Shown one piece after another: positions 30,849 to 32,221 of a stretch of DNA of 32,221 bases. The position numbers and the translations under genes were made by a program. How positions within the stretch are numbered: position 1 is the stretch's first letter; the number at the start of each line of letters is the position of its first letter. Below the pieces are notes generated by a model. The model was not told the origin of the DNA and did no database searches. It worked only from the letters and a program-made list of their open reading frames with translations. This stretch comes from Bacillota bacterium (GTDB lineage: Bacteria > Bacillota_I > Bacilli_A > RFN20 > CAG-288). The stretch is from contig JAEWSP010000029.1 in assembly GCA_023459795.1 (NCBI GenBank), positions 1 to 32,221 of the forward strand, given 5' to 3'.

Positions 30849-32075
30849 ATGAATCGTTTCAAACGTGTTTTCCTGATTGTCATGGACAGTGTCGGCATCG
30901 GTGCGGAACCGGATGCGGACAAGTTCTTCAATGCCGGCCACAACGATGTAGGGTCCAATACCTTCGTCCATACCGCCGAGAAGTGCAACGGACTTGATAT
31001 TCCTAACCTCAACGCTATGGGAATTAGGGATCTGGCACCGATTCAGGGGACGACAGCAGTGGATCATCCAAACACCTATGTCCAGTCCCTTAGGGAAGCC
31101 AGCAACGGCAAGGATACCTTGACCGGACACTGCGAGATGATGGGAATCCTTACTCCCCATCCGCTCGTCACCTTTACGGACAACGGATTCCCGAAGGAGC
31201 TCGTAGACGAGCTTTCCAGGAGAACGGGAAGGAAGATCATCGGAAACTACTCCTCTTCCGGTACCGTCATCCTCACCAAGCTCGGGGAGCAGGCCATGAA
31301 GGAAGGATCCCTTATCCTCTATACTTCCGCGGATTCCGTCCTGCAGCTTGCCGCCCATGTCGGCGTCATCCCGCTTGAGGAACTCTACCGGGACTGCGAA
31401 ATCGCCCGGGAGATGACCAAGAAGCCGGAATGGAGGGTCGGAAGAGTCATTGCCAGGCCGTTTGTCGGAACCTGCGCCAAGGACTTCACCAGGACCAGCG
31501 ACAGGAGGGACTACGCTCTGGATCCCTCCGGAAGGACTGCCATGCAGGATCTCCAGGATGCCAAGAAGGAAGTCGTCGCCATCGGCAAGATCCACGATAT
31601 CTTCAATGCCGTCGGATGCTCCTGCTCGCTTCATACGACCAGCAACCATGACGGAATGCTCCAGACCATCGAATTCGCCAAGCAGGGCTCCTTCGAAGGC
31701 CTCTGCTTCGTGAACCTGGTCGAATTCGATTCCTCCTACGGGCATAGGAGAAATCCGGAAGGCTACGGAAAGTGCATCGAGGAGTTCGACAGGGACCTCG
31801 GAGATCTGCTTCCCAACCTTAGGGAGGACGACCTTCTCATGATTACGGCCGACCACGGCAACGATCCGACCTGGTGGGGAACTGACCATACCAGGGAAAG
31901 AGTACCTCTCCTCTCCTATTCCAAGGCCTATAAGAACGGAACCAAGCTTAAGGAGAGATCTACCTTTGCTGTTATCGGAAAGACCATCCTCAAGAACTTC
32001 GATGTGAAGCCTAGCCCGGATGAAATCGGAGAGCCGATCGAAGCCCTTCTTCTAGACGATCCGGAAAAAGACTAA
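30849..32075 (+). CDS. deoB: Phosphopentomutase
   Basis: This 408-residue alkaline-phosphatase-superfamily enzyme interconverts ribose (or deoxyribose) 1- and 5-phosphates in nucleoside salvage. Metal-binding and phosphate-transfer motifs include MDSVGIGAEPDA (Asp 13), GKDTLTGHCEMMG (Thr nucleophile region, about 90-100), TSADSVLQLAAH and TADHGNDPTWWGTDHTRE (about 336-353). ATG 30849 has GGGAGGGG upstream; an out-of-frame ATG lies 8 bases earlier. The stop is 20 bases from the IS tip, so the element sits immediately downstream of an intact gene. Confidence 0.97.
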   Translation: MNRFKRVFLIVMDSVGIGAEPDADKFFNAGHNDVGSNTFVHTAEKCNGLDIPNLNAMGIRDLAPIQGTTAVDHPNTYVQSLREASNGKDTLTGHCEMMGILTPHPLVTFTDNGFPKELVDELSRRTGRKIIGNYSSSGTVILTKLGEQAMKEGSLILYTSADSVLQLAAHVGVIPLEELYRDCEIAREMTKKPEWRVGRVIARPFVGTCAKDFTRTSDRRDYALDPSGRTAMQDLQDAKKEVVAIGKIHDIFNAVGCSCSLHTTSNHDGMLQTIEFAKQGSFEGLCFVNLVEFDSSYGHRRNPEGYGKCIEEFDRDLGDLLPNLREDDLLMITADHGNDPTWWGTDHTRERVPLLSYSKAYKNGTKLKERSTFAVIGKTILKNFDVKPSPDEIGEPIEALLLDDPEKD

Positions 32076-32135
32076 GGAAGAAGCTGAAGTAAGCCTGTAG
32101 TGAACCCCAAATGTTGGACCGAGGAGTAGGCCAGT

Positions 32136-32165
32136 GATGAACGAAGGGCATGCCCTTCGTTCATC
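32136..32165. repeat. Perfect 30-bp palindrome inside IS end (right copy)
   Basis: Same palindrome as at 57-86, with arm GATGAACGAAGGGCA. It precedes the transposase Shine-Dalgarno by about 17 bases. Confidence 0.85.
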
Positions 32166-32169
32166 GGCC

Positions 32170-32196
32170 GCCCCGAAGCCACAGGAGGGGCTTTTT
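32170..32196 (+). promoter_or_regulatory. Hairpin plus T tract over the transposase ribosome-binding site
   Basis: GCCCC (32170-32174) pairs with GGGGC (32187-32191), followed by TTTTT. The 3' arm takes in the end of AGGAGG (32183-32188), the Shine-Dalgarno of the ATG at 32199. RNA entering from outside would tend to terminate here or hide the ribosome site, a known strategy of insertion sequences against read-through expression. The 5-bp stem is short. The mirror copy lies at about 26-52. Confidence 0.5.
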
Positions 32197-32198
32197 CG

Positions 32199-32221
32199 AT
32201 GAAATACACGACGGATCAGAG
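32199..32221 (+). CDS. IS3-family OrfA transposase subunit, N-terminal fragment
   Basis: The ATG at 32199 opens MKYTTDQ before the window ends. AGGAGG lies 10 bases upstream. The opening resembles OrfA of IS3/IS150-group elements. Only seven codons are visible. Confidence 0.45.

Larger units (their letters stand above)
32096..32221 (+). mobile_element. Partial insertion sequence end (IS3/IS150-like), right copy
   Basis: This is the inverted counterpart of bases 1-126, identical except at one position. The tip TGTAGTGAACCCC begins 20 bases after the deoB stop. It contains the 30-bp palindrome (32136-32165), then a short hairpin with T tract (32170-32196) overlapping the AGGAGG, then a transposase start that leaves the window. 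Confidence 0.8.

Noticed and set aside
30810..31889. Open frame (359 codons) antisense to deoB
   Set aside because: It is the mirror of the deoB frame with no motif or Shine-Dalgarno, and deoB is unambiguous.
1..32221. Whole window as a composite transposon
   Set aside because: The 32 kb is mostly essential housekeeping genes and the matching ends are best explained by assembly breaks at a repeated IS. This cannot be excluded without flanking sequence.
1..32221. CRISPR array or prophage genes
   Set aside because: No spaced direct repeats of 25-40 bases and no capsid, tail, terminase or lysis genes were seen anywhere.

Overview
The window is a bacterial contig. Ribosomal protein S4, leucyl-tRNA synthetase, and the chromosomal order asp23/yqhY-like - nusB - xseA - xseB - dxs - recN followed by xerD - deoB all point to Bacillota. 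A Bacilli/Erysipelotrichia-like lineage is my best guess, but the sequence alone does not fix it. Housekeeping genes from about 11.5 kb to the right end have moderate GC and strong Shine-Dalgarno sites. The first 11.4 kb is visibly AT-rich and looks acquired.

Ends: both contig ends are the same roughly 126-bp insertion-sequence end (IS3/IS150-like) in opposite orientation. Each carries the first codons of an OrfA-like transposase reading outward. The contig probably stops where this multicopy IS broke the assembly.

Left region (about 127-11,454): a defence island. Seven tightly packed minus-strand genes run from a promoter near 11,450 down to 1,321: a MORC/MutL-like GHKL ATPase, a Z1-family superfamily II helicase, a DUF4420 PD-(D/E)XK nuclease, an AIPR-family protein, an unrecognised 191-residue protein, and two paralogous C5-cytosine DNA methyltransferases. 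Every junction overlaps or is separated by 1 bp. A convergent Mrr-type endonuclease with its own promoter sits at the far end. The core matches the GHKL-helicase-nuclease restriction-modification neighbourhoods described computationally by Iyer, Abhiman and Aravind (2008). The orphan protein, the methyltransferase pair and the adjoining Mrr are the less familiar parts.

Middle region (11.5-17.1 kb): a small membrane protein; a TPP-riboswitch-controlled ThiT thiamine transporter subunit with an unusual C-terminal membrane extension; amylomaltase malQ and a propeller-like protein of unknown function; then, on the minus strand, rpsD with a pseudoknotted leader, followed by tRNA-His.

Right region (17.1-32.1 kb), all plus strand: leuS, a lipoprotein, tex, an Asp23-family gene, a membrane protein, nusB, xseA, xseB, dxs, recN, dinB, xerD and deoB. 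Relative to the Bacillus nusB-recN cluster, folD, ispA, tlyA and argR/ahrC are missing and the genes are closed up. A textbook intrinsic terminator lies just after the nusB stop but inside the xseA reading frame, suggesting attenuation downstream of an antitermination factor gene.
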